Assembly (NCBI RefSeq): GCF_025962655.1
Contig: NZ_JAGFPE010000005.1
Span: 310,001-374,000 of the forward strand
DNA length: 64,000 nucleotides
Direction of reading: 5' to 3'
DNA from: Candidatus Symbiopectobacterium sp. NZEC151
GTDB lineage: Bacteria > Pseudomonadota > Gammaproteobacteria > Enterobacterales > Enterobacteriaceae
Shown here: positions 55,341 to 61,749 of the stretch, piece by piece
Layout of the letters: each line of letters begins with the position of its first letter
Position numbering within the stretch: position 1 is the first letter of the stretch
Translations under genes and position numbers: made by a program
Notes under the pieces: model-generated
What the model was told of the DNA's origin: nothing
Databases searched by the model: none
Seen by the model: only the letters and a program-made list of their open reading frames with translations

Positions 55341-56075
55341 ATGTCGGCATTCTCTCTTGAAGCGCTTAACGCGCTACCCAAACCGGAGCAGGCGCAAGCG
55401 CTGGCTGAAACCAACGAACAGTTGGAAACGCTCTCCGCCGAGGGGCGCGTTGCCTGGGCGCTGGAGCACCTGCCGGGGGAGTATGTGCTCTCTTCCAGCT
55501 TCGGCATTCAGGCGGCGGTAAGCCTGCATCTGGTCACGCAACTGCGCCCTGATATTCCGGTGATCCTCACCGATACTGGCTACCTGTTTCCGGAAACCTA
55601 TCAGTTTATCGACACGCTGGCCGAGCAGTTGAAACTGAATTTGAAGGTGTATCGTGCCGAGCACTCCCCGGCCTGGCAGGAAGCACGCTATGGCAAACTG
55701 TGGGAACAGGGCGTTGAAGGCATTGAGCAGTACAACCAGCTAAACAAAGTGGAACCGATGAACCGTGGGCTGAGTGAGCTACAGGCCCAGACCTGGTTTG
55801 CCGGATTGCGGCGCGAGCAGTCGGGCAGCCGTGGACATCTGCCGGTACTGGCTATCCAACGCGGCGTCTTCAAGGTGCTGCCGATTATCGATTGGGATAA
55901 TAAGCAGGTGTATCAATACCTCAAGCAGCACGGTTTGTCTTACCACCCGCTGTGGGATCAGGGCTACCTGTCAGTGGGGGATACGCATACCACGCGTAAA
56001 TGGGAGCCGGGAATGAGCGAAGAAGAAACGCGCTTCTTCGGATTGAAACGGGAATGTGGGTTGCACGAGGGGTAA
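55341..56075 (+). CDS. cysH: PAPS reductase (thioredoxin-dependent)
   Basis: 244 residues from the second of two adjacent ATG codons, which is better spaced from GGGAGG and gives the E. coli length; the first ATG is at 55338. It reduces 3'-phosphoadenylyl sulfate to sulfite. The ATP-PPase-like SSSFGIQAA and [12 protein letters not shown] motifs, the RREQSGSR substrate site and the C-terminal KRECGLHEG with the catalytic cysteine are present. It closes the cys operon. Confidence 0.97.
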   Translation: MSAFSLEALNALPKPEQAQALAETNEQLETLSAEGRVAWALEHLPGEYVLSSSFGIQAAVSLHLVTQLRPDIPVILTDTGYLFPETYQFIDTLAEQLKLNLKVYRAEHSPAWQEARYGKLWEQGVEGIEQYNQLNKVEPMNRGLSELQAQTWFAGLRREQSGSRGHLPVLAIQRGVFKVLPIIDWDNKQVYQYLKQHGLSYHPLWDQGYLSVGDTHTTRKWEPGMSEEETRFFGLKRECGLHEG

Positions 56076-56095
56076 GTGACAGCGTGCAGAAAGGG

Positions 56096-56123
56096 AAAAG
56101 GCCGTTGGTTAACGGCCTTTTTT
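56096..56123. terminator. Terminator of cysJIH, also facing the phage repressor gene
   Basis: Stem AAAAGGCCGTT / AACGGCCTTTT with loop GGTT, flanked by A and T runs, so it can work in both directions. It marks the left border of the phage-derived element. Confidence 0.92.
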
Positions 56124-56145
56124 GTACACAGCGCTGGTATGGGAA

Positions 56146-56880
56146 TCAGTAGTCCAGCACCGCCCACCAGAACACGCGCCCAATAATATCGACCTCGCTG
56201 AGGGATTTCTCTTCGATAGGGTGCTCGGCGCTGTTGTAGCTGCGGATGCTTACCGTGTTCGGCCCAACCTGATACAGCAGCTTGATGCGGTTCCAGCCAT
56301 TTTGGCTGATGGCGTAGATCTTGCCATCGATAATGCGCTTATCGTTGGTGTTGACGGCGACGGTGGTACCATCGGGAATAAACGGTTCCATGCTGTCGCC
56401 CTTGGCCGGGAAACAGAGCACGCCAGAGCCATCAGAATTGGCACCGACGCGGCGTAAGGTCGATTTGGAAAACCGCAGTTTAAACCCGTTATGATCTTCA
56501 TTCATGATACGCCCGGTCCCACAGGCGAATTCGATATCTTTCAGAAACGGCACTTCCACTTCATCATCCCGCAACGGGGTGTGGCTGTCCCATACGTCAA
56601 CCGTTCCCCACTGAGATTCCGGCGGAATGTTGGAGCGCGAATCGTAAGGCGCGACCGCTGGCGTACGCATCGGTTCATCGCCATTCGCCAGCCATTCCGG
56701 GCGTACCCCCAGCGCATCGGCAATATCAATGATACGCGACGTTCCTTTCGCCTGACCGGAGGTCAAGCGCCAGATTGTCGGCTGAGCCATGTTAACGGCG
56801 CGTGCCAATTGTCCCTGAGTCATTCCCGTCAGCGACATAGCATGGTTAAGCCGTTCTGCCAAAGTGTTCATCGTTTTCAT
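56146..56880 (-). CDS. Phage repressor, CI/LexA-like with S24 peptidase domain
   Basis: 244 residues from MKTMNTLAERL at 56880; the Met three codons on (56871) is an alternative, and neither has a clear ribosome-binding site. The N-terminal XRE helix-turn-helix is MTQGQLARAVNMAQPTIWRL. The C-terminal S24 self-cleavage domain has the Ser in KGDSMEPFIPDG, the Lys in GKIYAIS, and a Cys-Gly cleavage-site candidate in EFACGTGR. This is the architecture of RecA-triggered phage repressors, so derepression on DNA damage is expected. The gene faces three operator-like dyads and the rightward Q gene. No integrase or excisionase gene accompanies it. Confidence 0.92.
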   Translation of the reverse strand: MKTMNTLAERLNHAMSLTGMTQGQLARAVNMAQPTIWRLTSGQAKGTSRIIDIADALGVRPEWLANGDEPMRTPAVAPYDSRSNIPPESQWGTVDVWDSHTPLRDDEVEVPFLKDIEFACGTGRIMNEDHNGFKLRFSKSTLRRVGANSDGSGVLCFPAKGDSMEPFIPDGTTVAVNTNDKRIIDGKIYAISQNGWNRIKLLYQVGPNTVSIRSYNSAEHPIEEKSLSEVDIIGRVFWWAVLDY

Positions 56881-56892
56881 GCGAACAACTTT

Positions 56893-56906
56893 ATAGCATT
56901 CGCTAT
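56893..56906. promoter_or_regulatory. Operator O1 of the repressor region
   Basis: Perfect dyad ATAGC-ATTC-GCTAT, 12 bp before the repressor start. First of three sites sharing the pattern ATAGC-N4-GSTAT. Confidence 0.75.
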
Positions 56907-56927
56907 TGCTTTTCAAGTGAAATGGCA

Positions 56928-56941
56928 ATACCTTTTGCTAT
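56928..56941. promoter_or_regulatory. Operator O2 of the repressor region
   Basis: ATACC-TTTT-GCTAT, that is ATAGC-AAAA-GGTAT on the other strand. Centre 35 bp from O1. Confidence 0.72.
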
Positions 56942-56946
56942 TATCG

Positions 56947-56960
56947 ATAGCTAAAGGTAT
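56947..56960. promoter_or_regulatory. Operator O3 of the repressor region
   Basis: ATAGC-TAAA-GGTAT. Centre 19 bp from O2, close to two helical turns. Confidence 0.72.
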
Positions 56961-57077
56961 TATCACACCAACAAGACAAGCTATGCGTGAGTAACGGACG
57001 CTAGTTATCAACTAAATCAATAGCTTTCCGGTGGCAGAGTGTGACTGCCTCTCTTTTGTTACTCCAGGGGACGGTGC

Positions 57078-57100
57078 GGCAAGACCCCAATGGTCTTGCC
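57078..57100 (+). other. Hairpin in the leader of the antiterminator gene
   Basis: Perfect 9-bp stem GGCAAGACC / GGTCTTGCC with loop CCAAT, 34 bp before the Q start. No T-tract; it may be a leader structure or an antitermination-related element. Confidence 0.55.
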
Positions 57101-57133
57101 AGATAACGGTATAGAAACAACAAAGGTGGCGAG

Positions 57134-57568
57134 ATGATTCGTGATATCCAAAAGGTGCTTGAGCGTTATGGCGCATGGGCTTCCCATACTGAACACGGGC
57201 TGTATTACTCATCGGTTGCTGCGGGCTTCCGTGGGCTGCTGCCCTCCAGCCAGCGCTCACGCCCGTCGTGCTGCGATGACGATGGGTTGATTGTCAATGG
57301 GGCGATGGCGTGTTTGAAAAAACGCGACCCGTATCTGCATGTGCTATTGGAGTGGCACTATGTGCTTGGCCTGCCGGTGAGGGCGATTGGCACCAAACTG
57401 GGTATTTCACATACGCTGGTGCTAAAACAGCTGCAAATGGCGGAAGGATTTATCGATGGCTGCCTGAGCATGATGGATATCAAGCTGGATATCGATCTTG
57501 AATGCCAAAAAGAACTGGTTTATACGCCGAAAATAAAAAAAGTGGTGGAATTCCAAAAAGCAATATAG
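57134..57568 (+). CDS. Q-type phage antiterminator
   Basis: 144 residues of the PF06530-like Q antiterminator family. MIRDIQKVLERYGAWA at the N-terminus and LEWHYVLGLPVRAIGTKLGISHTLVLKQL, a sigma-region-4-like helix-turn-helix (about 75-105), are the recognisable parts. Q proteins load on RNA polymerase at the late promoter and let it read through terminators into lysis and morphogenesis genes. Here only about 170 bp separate it from the operators; replication genes are missing. The start follows AAAGGTGGCGAG. The 3' end (coding VVEFQK) is repeated in degraded form at 58,352 and 58,449. Confidence 0.85.
   Translation: MIRDIQKVLERYGAWASHTEHGLYYSSVAAGFRGLLPSSQRSRPSCCDDDGLIVNGAMACLKKRDPYLHVLLEWHYVLGLPVRAIGTKLGISHTLVLKQLQMAEGFIDGCLSMMDIKLDIDLECQKELVYTPKIKKVVEFQKAI
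57545..57560 (+). repeat. VVEFQ repeat, copy 1 (inside the 3' end of Q)
   Basis: GTGGAATTCCAAAAAG, followed by TATAGTCTGATAAAAAT. It forms the last codons of Q and the bases after its stop. Confidence 0.8.
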
Positions 57569-57873
57569 TCTGATAAAAATGATTATTTCATCCTATTCCT
57601 AATGCGAAATTCATTTCCTATGACAAGCTGATTTTTGCGAATGGCTAACTGTCCTAATTAACGGATGTGCTGAAGCATGTGCATGCATATTTTGATTTTT
57701 CGCAAAGAAAGGCGTATTGGTATGTGTAATATCGTTCACTATCGAACGCACGGCACAGGAGTGCATTACCTTCGTAATAACCTACCGAAACAGTAAATCA
57801 GGAATATTCCAGATTAGTCTTATCGAAAAAAGTGAAAGTAATATTGCCACTTCGTCCGTTAAAGAGGCCTATG
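57569..57873. other. AT-rich interval between Q and the lipoprotein gene
   Basis: 305 bp. A 39-codon frame (57,677-57,796, starting ATG TGC ATG CAT) is open but has no convincing ribosome-binding site, so it is not called. A late promoter could lie here or in the later gap; neither is identifiable with certainty. Confidence 0.4.
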
Positions 57874-58275
57874 ATGAAGACGCTGCTGTTATTCATGTTG
57901 GTTCCTGTGTTGCTTTCCGGGTGTTCAACGCGGTGGGTGAAAATTCGTGATAACCCGACTGACCATGTTACTTCAAGATCCCTCTGTCGGGTTAACGCTG
58001 AACAGCGATTCCCAGTTCGCAATGAAGTGATAAATCGCACCAACTACCGTACTGTCACTGAGCCTTGCGATTACAAACGGTGGTGCGGTGGGAAAAAGTA
58101 CAGGACCTATGAGGTTGAGGAATTACAAAGCTATGTCACGGACGTTAACAACGGTAGCCGTAACAGTTCCTACCACGATTGCATGTGGGATAATGGCTGG
58201 CAGCAACAGACCAAATCAAATTGGGAATGGGATAGAACACCCATTACGCTGCAATATACGGGGCCAGCGAAATAA
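57874..58275 (+). CDS. Small cysteine-rich lipoprotein of unknown function
   Basis: 133 residues from the second of two adjacent ATG codons (six bases after AGAGG). A lipoprotein signal peptide ends in L-S-G-C17. The mature protein has four further cysteines (in SLC, EPC, RWC and HDC), enough for two disulfides, and is rich in Arg, Tyr, Trp and Asn. I do not recognise the family. It lies between Q and the lysis genes, the place where lambdoid elements often carry cargo (stx in Shiga-toxin phages). AT-rich surroundings and lack of a phage function suggest a cargo gene. Possible roles include surface exclusion or self-protection; neither is shown by the sequence. Confidence 0.75.
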   Translation: MKTLLLFMLVPVLLSGCSTRWVKIRDNPTDHVTSRSLCRVNAEQRFPVRNEVINRTNYRTVTEPCDYKRWCGGKKYRTYEVEELQSYVTDVNNGSRNSSYHDCMWDNGWQQQTKSNWEWDRTPITLQYTGPAK

Positions 58276-58351
58276 TCACCTGGCGTGAAAGCATTGCCGG
58301 GTGTAAACAGAATGGTGATGTTTTTTTATCATATTATCCTGAAAAGCGGTT

Positions 58352-58367
58352 GTGGAATTCCAAAAAG
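58352..58367 (+). repeat. VVEFQ repeat, copy 2
   Basis: GTGGAATTCCAAAAAG, identical over 16 bp to copy 1. In one frame it reads A-V-V-E-F-Q-K-G, without the stop at the same place; flanks are diverged. Confidence 0.75.
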
Positions 58368-58431
58368 GTATTTATTCTACAAAAAATGCTTATTTGGCTC
58401 GGTGTCAGAAAAAGCTATCTGCCGATTAAAA

Positions 58432-58472
58432 CAGACATTAAAAATGTTGTGGAATTCCAAATGGCAAAGTAG
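58432..58472 (+). pseudogene. VVEFQ repeat, copy 3: remnant of a second Q-like 3' end
   Basis: Reads K-T-D-I-K-N-V-V-E-F-Q-M-A-K-stop, against the Q terminus P-K-I-K-K-V-V-E-F-Q-K-A-I-stop, with the bases after the stop (TAGTCTGTTAAAAAT) also conserved. It looks like the tail of a duplicated or replaced antiterminator gene. Confidence 0.65.
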
Positions 58473-58504
58473 TCTGTTAAAAATCGTTAATTTACAGCAA
58501 TCAT

Positions 58505-58538
58505 AAAAAAGGCTTCGCTTATGCGAGGCTTTTTTTTT
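58505..58538 (+). terminator. Strong terminator before the lysis genes, candidate tR'
   Basis: AAAAAAGGCTTCGC-TTAT-GCGAGGCTTTTTTTT: 8-bp GC stem with two wobble pairs, A-T extended, and eight T or more. Its place between Q and the holin matches the lambda late terminator that Q overrides. Confidence 0.8.
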
Positions 58539-58541
58539 CAG

Positions 58542-58563
58542 AATATTAATATTAATATTAATA
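58542..58563. repeat. Hexamer run (ATTAAT)n
   Basis: Three and a half copies of ATTAAT immediately after the terminator. Very AT-rich; may be part of a promoter or simply low complexity. Confidence 0.7.
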
Positions 58564-58710
58564 GTGATTTGGCATATTCACGTTTTTTTAAACATTATTC
58601 CTCTCGCGTTCTTCGACATCGCGGCATCGAGATGCCGGAACGTTATTAATAACGACTTTCCGCTTTTTGTTCTTATCACTGTAGGCACCCCGCACGACGG
58701 CGGTGAGGTT

Positions 58711-58929
58711 ATGCGTATGTATAAATTGACGACGGGCATCTCCTATGGCGCTTCGGGTGCTACTGGCAGCTACTGGATGCTTCAGTTACTGGATGCGGTT
58801 TCTCCAAACCAGTGGACAGCCATTGGCGTGATGGGGAGTTTGCTGTTTGGCCTGCTGACTTTTCTGGTGAATGTGTTTTTCAAAATCAGGGAAGACCGGC
58901 GCAGAGAAGAGGGAATGCATAATGAGTAG
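58711..58929 (+). CDS. Class II holin of the phage 21 pinholin (S21) type, with two starts
   Basis: 72 residues from ATG at 58711 (MRMYKLTTG); a second ATG at 58717 gives 70. GGTGAGG lies 2 bp before the first and 8 bp before the second. The pattern closely follows S21: [22 protein letters not shown] is a Gly/Ser-rich, weakly hydrophobic first helix (signal-anchor-release type), [20 protein letters not shown] the second helix, and the tail is KIREDRRRE. Pinholins make small holes that depolarise the membrane and so activate SAR endolysins; the next gene is one. The longer product with an extra Arg would be the antiholin, as in phage 21. Confidence 0.88.
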   Translation: MRMYKLTTGISYGASGATGSYWMLQLLDAVSPNQWTAIGVMGSLLFGLLTFLVNVFFKIREDRRREEGMHNE

Positions 58930-59476
58930 ACGCAAGATTGCCACTGCTGCGTTGTGCTCTGTCAGCGTGATTATTGCCATGGTGCTGAGTAATAGCGATA
59001 GCTATCGCTCCCAACAGGGCAATGCCTTGCGTTTCAGCCAGGCCGCGATGGAGGTGATGGGGAATGCGGAGGGATGTCGACGCGATGTTTACCAGTGCCC
59101 GGCCCGTATCAGCACTCAGGGCATTGGTCATACGCGGCGTGTTACAGGAACTGCCACGCTGGCGGATGACCAGCAGGTTGCCCGCTGGTTCGCGGAAGAT
59201 CAACTGGATGCACAAAACTGCCTTGAGCAGAACGTCGAACGCAAATTGGGCGTGCGCTTGCCGCAGAACGTTTTTGACGGTGTCGGCAGCTTTGTGTTCA
59301 ACGTCGGCTGCTCGAATTTCCTGACGTCCACGCTGTACCGCTACCTGACAGCGGGATCTTACCTTGCCGCCTGTCATCAACTTAGCCGTTGGGTCTATGC
59401 CGGGCAGGAGGTGCTTCCGGGGCTGGTGGCGCGCCGCGCCAAAGAGCAGGCGCTGTGCCTGGCTGCGCAGAAATAG
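58922..59476 (+). CDS. SAR endolysin (GH24 lysozyme, P1 Lyz-like)
   Basis: 184 residues from ATG at 58922, overlapping the holin by 8 bp. Residues 6-23 ([18 protein letters not shown]) form a weakly hydrophobic signal-arrest-release helix. The lysozyme triad is E50-N8-C59-N5-T65. Together with Cys12 in the SAR helix and Cys52 two residues after the Glu, this reproduces the P1 Lyz layout (C13, E42, C44, C51, T57), in which disulfide isomerisation after release frees the catalytic Cys. It cleaves peptidoglycan once released into the periplasm. The domain is complete ([33 protein letters not shown]). Confidence 0.9.
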   Translation: MSRRKIATAALCSVSVIIAMVLSNSDSYRSQQGNALRFSQAAMEVMGNAEGCRRDVYQCPARISTQGIGHTRRVTGTATLADDQQVARWFAEDQLDAQNCLEQNVERKLGVRLPQNVFDGVGSFVFNVGCSNFLTSTLYRYLTAGSYLAACHQLSRWVYAGQEVLPGLVARRAKEQALCLAAQK

Positions 59477-59480
59477 CCCA

Positions 59481-60008
59481 ATGATGAAAATCCACCTATT
59501 GCTGACGGGCTGTGCACTCGCGGCTGCTTTCGGTGCCGGTTGGTCTCTGCAAGGGATTCGCTGGGATGCTGATGTTGCCGTTCGTGACAAGCAAGCCAGC
59601 GAACTGCGCCAGACGCAGCAACAATCGATTATCGCGCAGCAGGCGTTTACTTTTCAGCGCGTGAACCAGATAGCTGCCGATGCCTATCAGCACAGTCTCT
59701 CTATCAAGGCCGACTCGGATGAAAAACAGATTATCTACCGCACGGCAGTCAAGCGCGATCCGGTGGGGCGTCAGTGCGTGCCTGATGCTGTGTCTGGGCG
59801 GTTGCTCGACGACGCGCACCGTCTACGTGCCCGCGTCGTGCACCGCGTTGCCCCAGACGCTGACGCAGCCGGTCATGGTGCCGTTACCGCCGGTTGCCGA
59901 TTGACTTACGCCCAGGCCGTTTACTGGATTGAGCCACTGCTGGCAGCGCTGGAGCAGGCCAACAGCCAGCTTGATGCAATACGTACTGCACAGGCCGACA
60001 GAAAGTAA
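59481..60008 (+). CDS. Rz-like inner-membrane spanin
   Basis: 175 residues from the first of two adjacent ATG codons; the frame is open further upstream inside the endolysin gene. An N-terminal membrane anchor (about 4-22, LLLTGCALAAAFGAGW) is followed by a helical, Gln-rich periplasmic region. It matches the i-spanin of the Rz/Rz1 pair, which fuses inner and outer membranes in the last step of lysis. The overlapping Rz1 frame inside it is the strongest evidence. Confidence 0.78.
   Translation: MMKIHLLLTGCALAAAFGAGWSLQGIRWDADVAVRDKQASELRQTQQQSIIAQQAFTFQRVNQIAADAYQHSLSIKADSDEKQIIYRTAVKRDPVGRQCVPDAVSGRLLDDAHRLRARVVHRVAPDADAAGHGAVTAGCRLTYAQAVYWIEPLLAALEQANSQLDAIRTAQADRK
59719..59904 (+). CDS. 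Rz1-like outer-membrane lipoprotein spanin, embedded in Rz
   Basis: 61 residues in another frame wholly within the Rz gene. The signal peptide ends in lipobox L-G-G-C29, and the mature part (33 residues) is Pro-rich (QPVMVPLPPVAD), as in lambda Rz1. The ATG at 59719 gives a basic n-region (MKNRLSTAR); other starts in the frame are possible. Confidence 0.8.
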   Translation: MKNRLSTARQSSAIRWGVSACLMLCLGGCSTTRTVYVPASCTALPQTLTQPVMVPLPPVAD

Positions 60009-60064
60009 GCCGCTGTCCCCAGCCGTCAGCGCGTTAACCCTACCGACAATCAACTACGGATGAC

Positions 60065-60475
60065 ATGCCAATCATGATGAAGCATATGCAGCTACGTGCT
60101 GCCATTTTGGCTGCGCTGCGCGCTGCCATCACCGAACACACCACTTTTCTTGACGGACGCCCCGTCGCCTTAACGTCAGACAGCCTGCCCGCTATCGCGG
60201 TGTACATCAGCGATGCACAACCGGTGGACAACGCACTGGATGAGGCGCTGTGGCAAGCCAGTCTGCACGTTGAGCTTTTCGAAAAGGCAGAGGGGCTGGA
60301 TTCGACGCTGGATGAAAAGATGGCGCAAAAAATTTCCCCGGTGCTGATGTCCGAGTCAGCACTACAGGAGAGTACGCAAACCTTCTCAACGCAGCGGTAT
60401 GACTATCGACGCGACGAAGAAGGGAGTATTTGGAGGTCTGCGGACCTCGAATTTTCAATAACGTATTATCAGTGA
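60065..60475 (+). CDS. Minor tail protein U (lambda gpU-like)
   Basis: 136 residues from ATG at 60065; homologues start near the Met at 60077 ([10 protein letters not shown]), but the GGA ahead is better spaced for the first. Similarity to lambda gpU (MKHTELRAAVLDALE) and the C-terminal [23 protein letters not shown] is clear. gpU caps the head-proximal end of the tail tube. It follows the lysis cassette after only 56 bp: terminase, capsid and the gpZ gene that precedes U in lambda are missing here. Confidence 0.9.
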   Translation: MPIMMKHMQLRAAILAALRAAITEHTTFLDGRPVALTSDSLPAIAVYISDAQPVDNALDEALWQASLHVELFEKAEGLDSTLDEKMAQKISPVLMSESALQESTQTFSTQRYDYRRDEEGSIWRSADLEFSITYYQ

Positions 60476-60482
60476 GGCCATT

Positions 60483-60959
60483 ATGTCTACAACAGAAGCG
60501 ATTAAAGGTGCAGGAACCACACTTTGGGTTTTTACCGGCACCGGTGACCCTTATGCCAACCCAACGGGCGACAGCGGTTGGACCCGTCTGGCGCAGGTCA
60601 AGGAGCTGACGCCGGGCGAGATGACGGCGGAATCCTTCGATAACACCTATCTCGACGGCGAAAACGCCGGATGGAGCGATACCGCGCAGGGCATCAAATC
60701 AGCGGGCGACACCAGTTTCACTCTGGCATGGAAAGCCGGCGATCTGGGGCAACAGGAACTGGTTGATTGGTTTACCTCCGGCGCCGTGCGCGGCTACAAA
60801 ATCAAGTATGCCAACGGCGTGGTTGATGTGTTTAAGGGCTGGGTCAGTGCGTTAGGGAAATCGATTCCCGTGAAGGAGGTGATCACCCGCACCGTGAAGG
60901 TCACCAATACCGGCAAGCCGGTGCTGGCGGAAGATGCGCCGGCGGCGGTAACGCCTTAA
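60483..60959 (+). CDS. Major tail tube protein V (lambda gpV-like), without the Ig-like domain
   Basis: 158 residues against 246 in lambda. The tube domain is closely similar ([66 protein letters not shown]). It stops just where the C-terminal Ig-like (Big_2) domain of lambda gpV begins. It polymerises into hexameric rings to form the flexible tail tube. An intrinsic terminator directly follows. Confidence 0.93.
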   Translation: MSTTEAIKGAGTTLWVFTGTGDPYANPTGDSGWTRLAQVKELTPGEMTAESFDNTYLDGENAGWSDTAQGIKSAGDTSFTLAWKAGDLGQQELVDWFTSGAVRGYKIKYANGVVDVFKGWVSALGKSIPVKEVITRTVKVTNTGKPVLAEDAPAAVTP

Positions 60960-61004
60960 AGCAGCGCGCGTCGCTGCTTTTTTTATGCCCCGCGTACGCG
61001 GGGC
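60958..61004 (+). terminator. Terminator and second palindrome between V and G
   Basis: Stem AAAGCAGCG / CGCTGCTTT with loop CGCGT and seven T in a row at the end, immediately followed by a perfect 18-bp palindrome GCCCCGCGT/ACGCGGGGC (60987-61004). The first overlaps the V stop codon. Confidence 0.85.
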
Positions 61005-61036
61005 TTATTCGGTAAACATCCTATCAAGGAGAACAC

Positions 61037-61423
61037 ATGTACCTGAAAACCGAGCCTTTTGGCCCCAATCAGGTGGTGCTGTCTGAGCTGTCAGGGTTGC
61101 AGCGCATCGAGTATCTCGAAGCCATCGTGGAACACATGAGCGCATTGGAGAACATTCCGGACACCATCCCGGAGGCCAAGAAAATGGCCATTTTTGGCAG
61201 CCTGACCATCAAACTGCACGCCTGGCTGGTATCCCGTTCGCTGTGGCAACAGGATCGGGAGCGCACCCTGGATGACATCTTCAATCAGGTGCTCAACGAC
61301 TGGCCGCCGCGCTTGATCAATGAGGCCGCGCTGCTGGTTCAGCACCTCAGCGGCATCGCGCCTGAAAGTGCCAGTGAGGAACCCGCTGGCGAGAGTGCGT
61401 CCAGTACGCCGGGAAAGTCTTAG
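61037..61423 (+). CDS. Tail assembly protein G (lambda gpG-like chaperone)
   Basis: 128 residues. MYLKTEPFGPNQVVLSELSGLQRIEYLEAIVEHM is typical of the tail-assembly chaperone family of lambda gpG (Phage_TAC). It holds the tape measure protein during tail assembly and is not part of the final particle. The last codons before the stop contain the slippery site GGGAAAG, allowing ribosomes to read into the T frame. An AAGGAG ribosome-binding site precedes the ATG. Confidence 0.9.
   Translation: MYLKTEPFGPNQVVLSELSGLQRIEYLEAIVEHMSALENIPDTIPEAKKMAIFGSLTIKLHAWLVSRSLWQQDRERTLDDIFNQVLNDWPPRLINEAALLVQHLSGIAPESASEEPAGESASSTPGKS
61411..61417 (+). promoter_or_regulatory. Programmed -1 frameshift site (slippery heptamer)
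   Basis: GGGAAAG, read G-GGA-AAG in the G frame, is the same heptamer as in lambda G-T. It sits two codons before the G stop. Confidence 0.88.
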
Positions 61424-61749
61424 CCGCACAGGTGCGTTTTGCGATGCGTCTGGCTCGGGAGTTCCGGCGTCATGACTGGCGCACGATGCTGTCTGAACTC
61501 TCTTCCAGTGAGTTATCGGAATGGTTTGCATTCTATCAGGAGCACTACTTTTCCGACGTGCTGCTGGATGCGGAGTGTTGCGCCCTGCGTGCCACGATGC
61601 TGGCGTTGACGGGCCATCAAGACATCCCGTTACAGCAACTCAGCTTGTTACAGCCAACGGTTGAGCCTGAAACGATGAGCGATGATGAACTGATGGCAAT
61701 AGGCGAAGGATTATTTGGAGGGGTTCGTTATGGCCCAGACAACCAATGA
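61417..61749 (+). CDS. T part of the G-T tail assembly fusion (made by -1 frameshift)
   Basis: After slipping at 61411-61417 the ribosome continues V-L-A-A-Q-V-R-F and on to the stop at 61749, adding 110 residues to give a G-T product of about 237. The T frame has no convincing start of its own (a GTG at 61432 lacks a Shine-Dalgarno) and runs into the tape measure gene with a 20-bp overlap. In lambda gpGT recruits the tube protein to the tape measure-gpG complex. Confidence 0.88.
   Translation, partial: VLAAQVRFAMRLAREFRRHDWRTMLSELSSSELSEWFAFYQEHYFSDVLLDAECCALRATMLALTGHQDIPLQQLSLLQPTVEPETMSDDELMAIGEGLFGGVRYGPDNQ

Larger units (their letters stand above)
58276..58710. other. Interval between the lipoprotein gene and the holin, with decayed Q remnants
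   Basis: 435 bp, AT-rich. It contains two degraded copies of the 3' end of Q (58,352 and 58,449), a strong terminator (58,505-58,538) and a TTAATA hexamer run (58,542-58,563). The frame that runs into the holin from 58,564 has no family similarity before the holin start. No other gene is supported. Confidence 0.6.

Noticed and set aside
56130-56145. Left attachment site of an integrated phage
   Set aside because: The right border is outside the window, so no direct repeat can be tested, and no integrase is visible.
56982-56993. Tiny frame ATG CGT GAG TAA after the operators as a possible leader peptide
   Set aside because: Three codons without a ribosome-binding site; not supportable.
57677-57796. 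39-codon frame between Q and the lipoprotein gene
   Set aside because: No convincing ribosome-binding site; too short to judge without conservation data.
57717-57950. 77-codon frame overlapping the start of the lipoprotein gene
   Set aside because: Overlaps a gene with a clear lipoprotein signal and ribosome-binding site in another frame.
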